From: Desulfobulbaceae bacterium
GTDB lineage: Bacteria > Desulfobacterota > Desulfobulbia > Desulfobulbales > SURF-16
NCBI GenBank assembly: GCA_024763115.1
Contig: JANTGB010000097.1
Span: forward strand, 1 to 7,683
Direction of reading: 5' to 3'
DNA length: 7,683 nucleotides
The notes beneath the pieces are model-generated. The model did no database searches, was not told the DNA's origin, and saw only the letters and a list, made by a program, of their open reading frames with translations. Both the position numbers and the translations under genes were made by a program. This document shows, in pieces, positions 7,521 to 7,683 of the stretch. Position 1 is the stretch's first letter. Every line of letters begins with the position of its first letter.

Positions 7521-7683
7521 CGTAACTGCTCACAGGGCGCCGCATATTTTCGCGATCAGCCTGTCTTACATAGCACCGGTCTGATTACGAAAATCCAACG
7601 GAGTCTCCCTCCGGTCGCTTACCTGGAGTCTCCCTCCGGTCGCTTACCTGGAGTCTCCCTCCGGTCGCTTACCTGGAGTCTCC
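7521..7683. repeat. Dispersed repeat element, long copy, truncated by window end
   Basis: The element starts CGTAACTGCTCACAGG, identical to 2545-2560, and follows the compact copy through CGCATATT (7541-7548). It then carries 50 extra bases (7549-7598) absent from that copy before rejoining it at CGGAGTCTCCCT. The extra segment centres on an imperfect hairpin, TTTTCGCGATCAG (7547-7559) against CTGATTACGAAAA (7581-7593), pairing at 11 of 13 positions. The far end of the element is outside the window. Confidence 0.75.
7600..7683. repeat. 25-bp perfect tandem repeat array
   Basis: Three identical 25-bp units lie at 7600-7624, 7625-7649 and 7650-7674, with the first 9 bases of a fourth up to the window edge. 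Each starts with the interrupted palindrome GGAG-T-CTCC and ends CCGGTCGCTTACCT. A single copy with two changes is at 2574-2598 in the compact element. There are no spacers, so it is not a CRISPR array. Confidence 0.95.

Noticed and set aside
7600..7683. CRISPR array
   Set aside because: The 25-bp units are directly adjacent with no spacers.

Overview
The window holds the start of a flagellar basal-body gene cluster and, upstream of it, a regulatory operon. All seven genes lie on the minus strand. FlgB, FlgC, FliE and FliF, two sigma-54 activators and a -24/-12 promoter suggest a motile Gram-negative bacterium with a sigma-54 flagellar hierarchy. My best guess is a Desulfobacterota (former Deltaproteobacteria) lineage. 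That rests on the look of the proteins and the repeat-rich intergenic DNA, not on any search.

Reading in the direction of transcription (high to low coordinates), positions 7683-7521 carry a dispersed repeat that ends in at least three perfect 25-bp tandem units and runs off the window. Positions 7520-7268 are very AT-rich and hold only a weak sigma-70-type promoter candidate and a 12-bp palindrome. Next comes a tight three-gene operon. It encodes a receiver-less FleQ/PspF-like sigma-54 activator (7267-6248), a large exported TPR protein (6242-4155) and an NtrC-family response regulator resembling FlrC/FleR (4142-2727). A strong intrinsic terminator overlaps the last stop codon.

The 327-bp gap that follows (2726-2400) holds a 121-bp repeat element with near-perfect inverted ends. 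After it comes a very good sigma-54 promoter 48 nt from the flgB start. Then come flgB and flgC (overlapping by one base), fliE, a 205-bp gap full of hairpins and repeat ends, and the first 349 codons of fliF, which continues past position 1.

The likely logic, inferred from context: a housekeeping promoter drives the regulatory operon, and the phosphorylated response regulator then activates RNA polymerase-sigma-54 at the flgB promoter to make the proximal rod (FlgB, FlgC), the rod/MS-ring adaptor (FliE) and the MS ring (FliF). Two points depart from the textbook layout. No FlrB/FleS-type histidine kinase lies between the two activators, where an exported TPR protein sits instead. Also, fliF is cut off from fliE by a block of repeats, lacks a visible Shine-Dalgarno sequence, and may have its own weak sigma-54 promoter built into one of the repeat hairpins.
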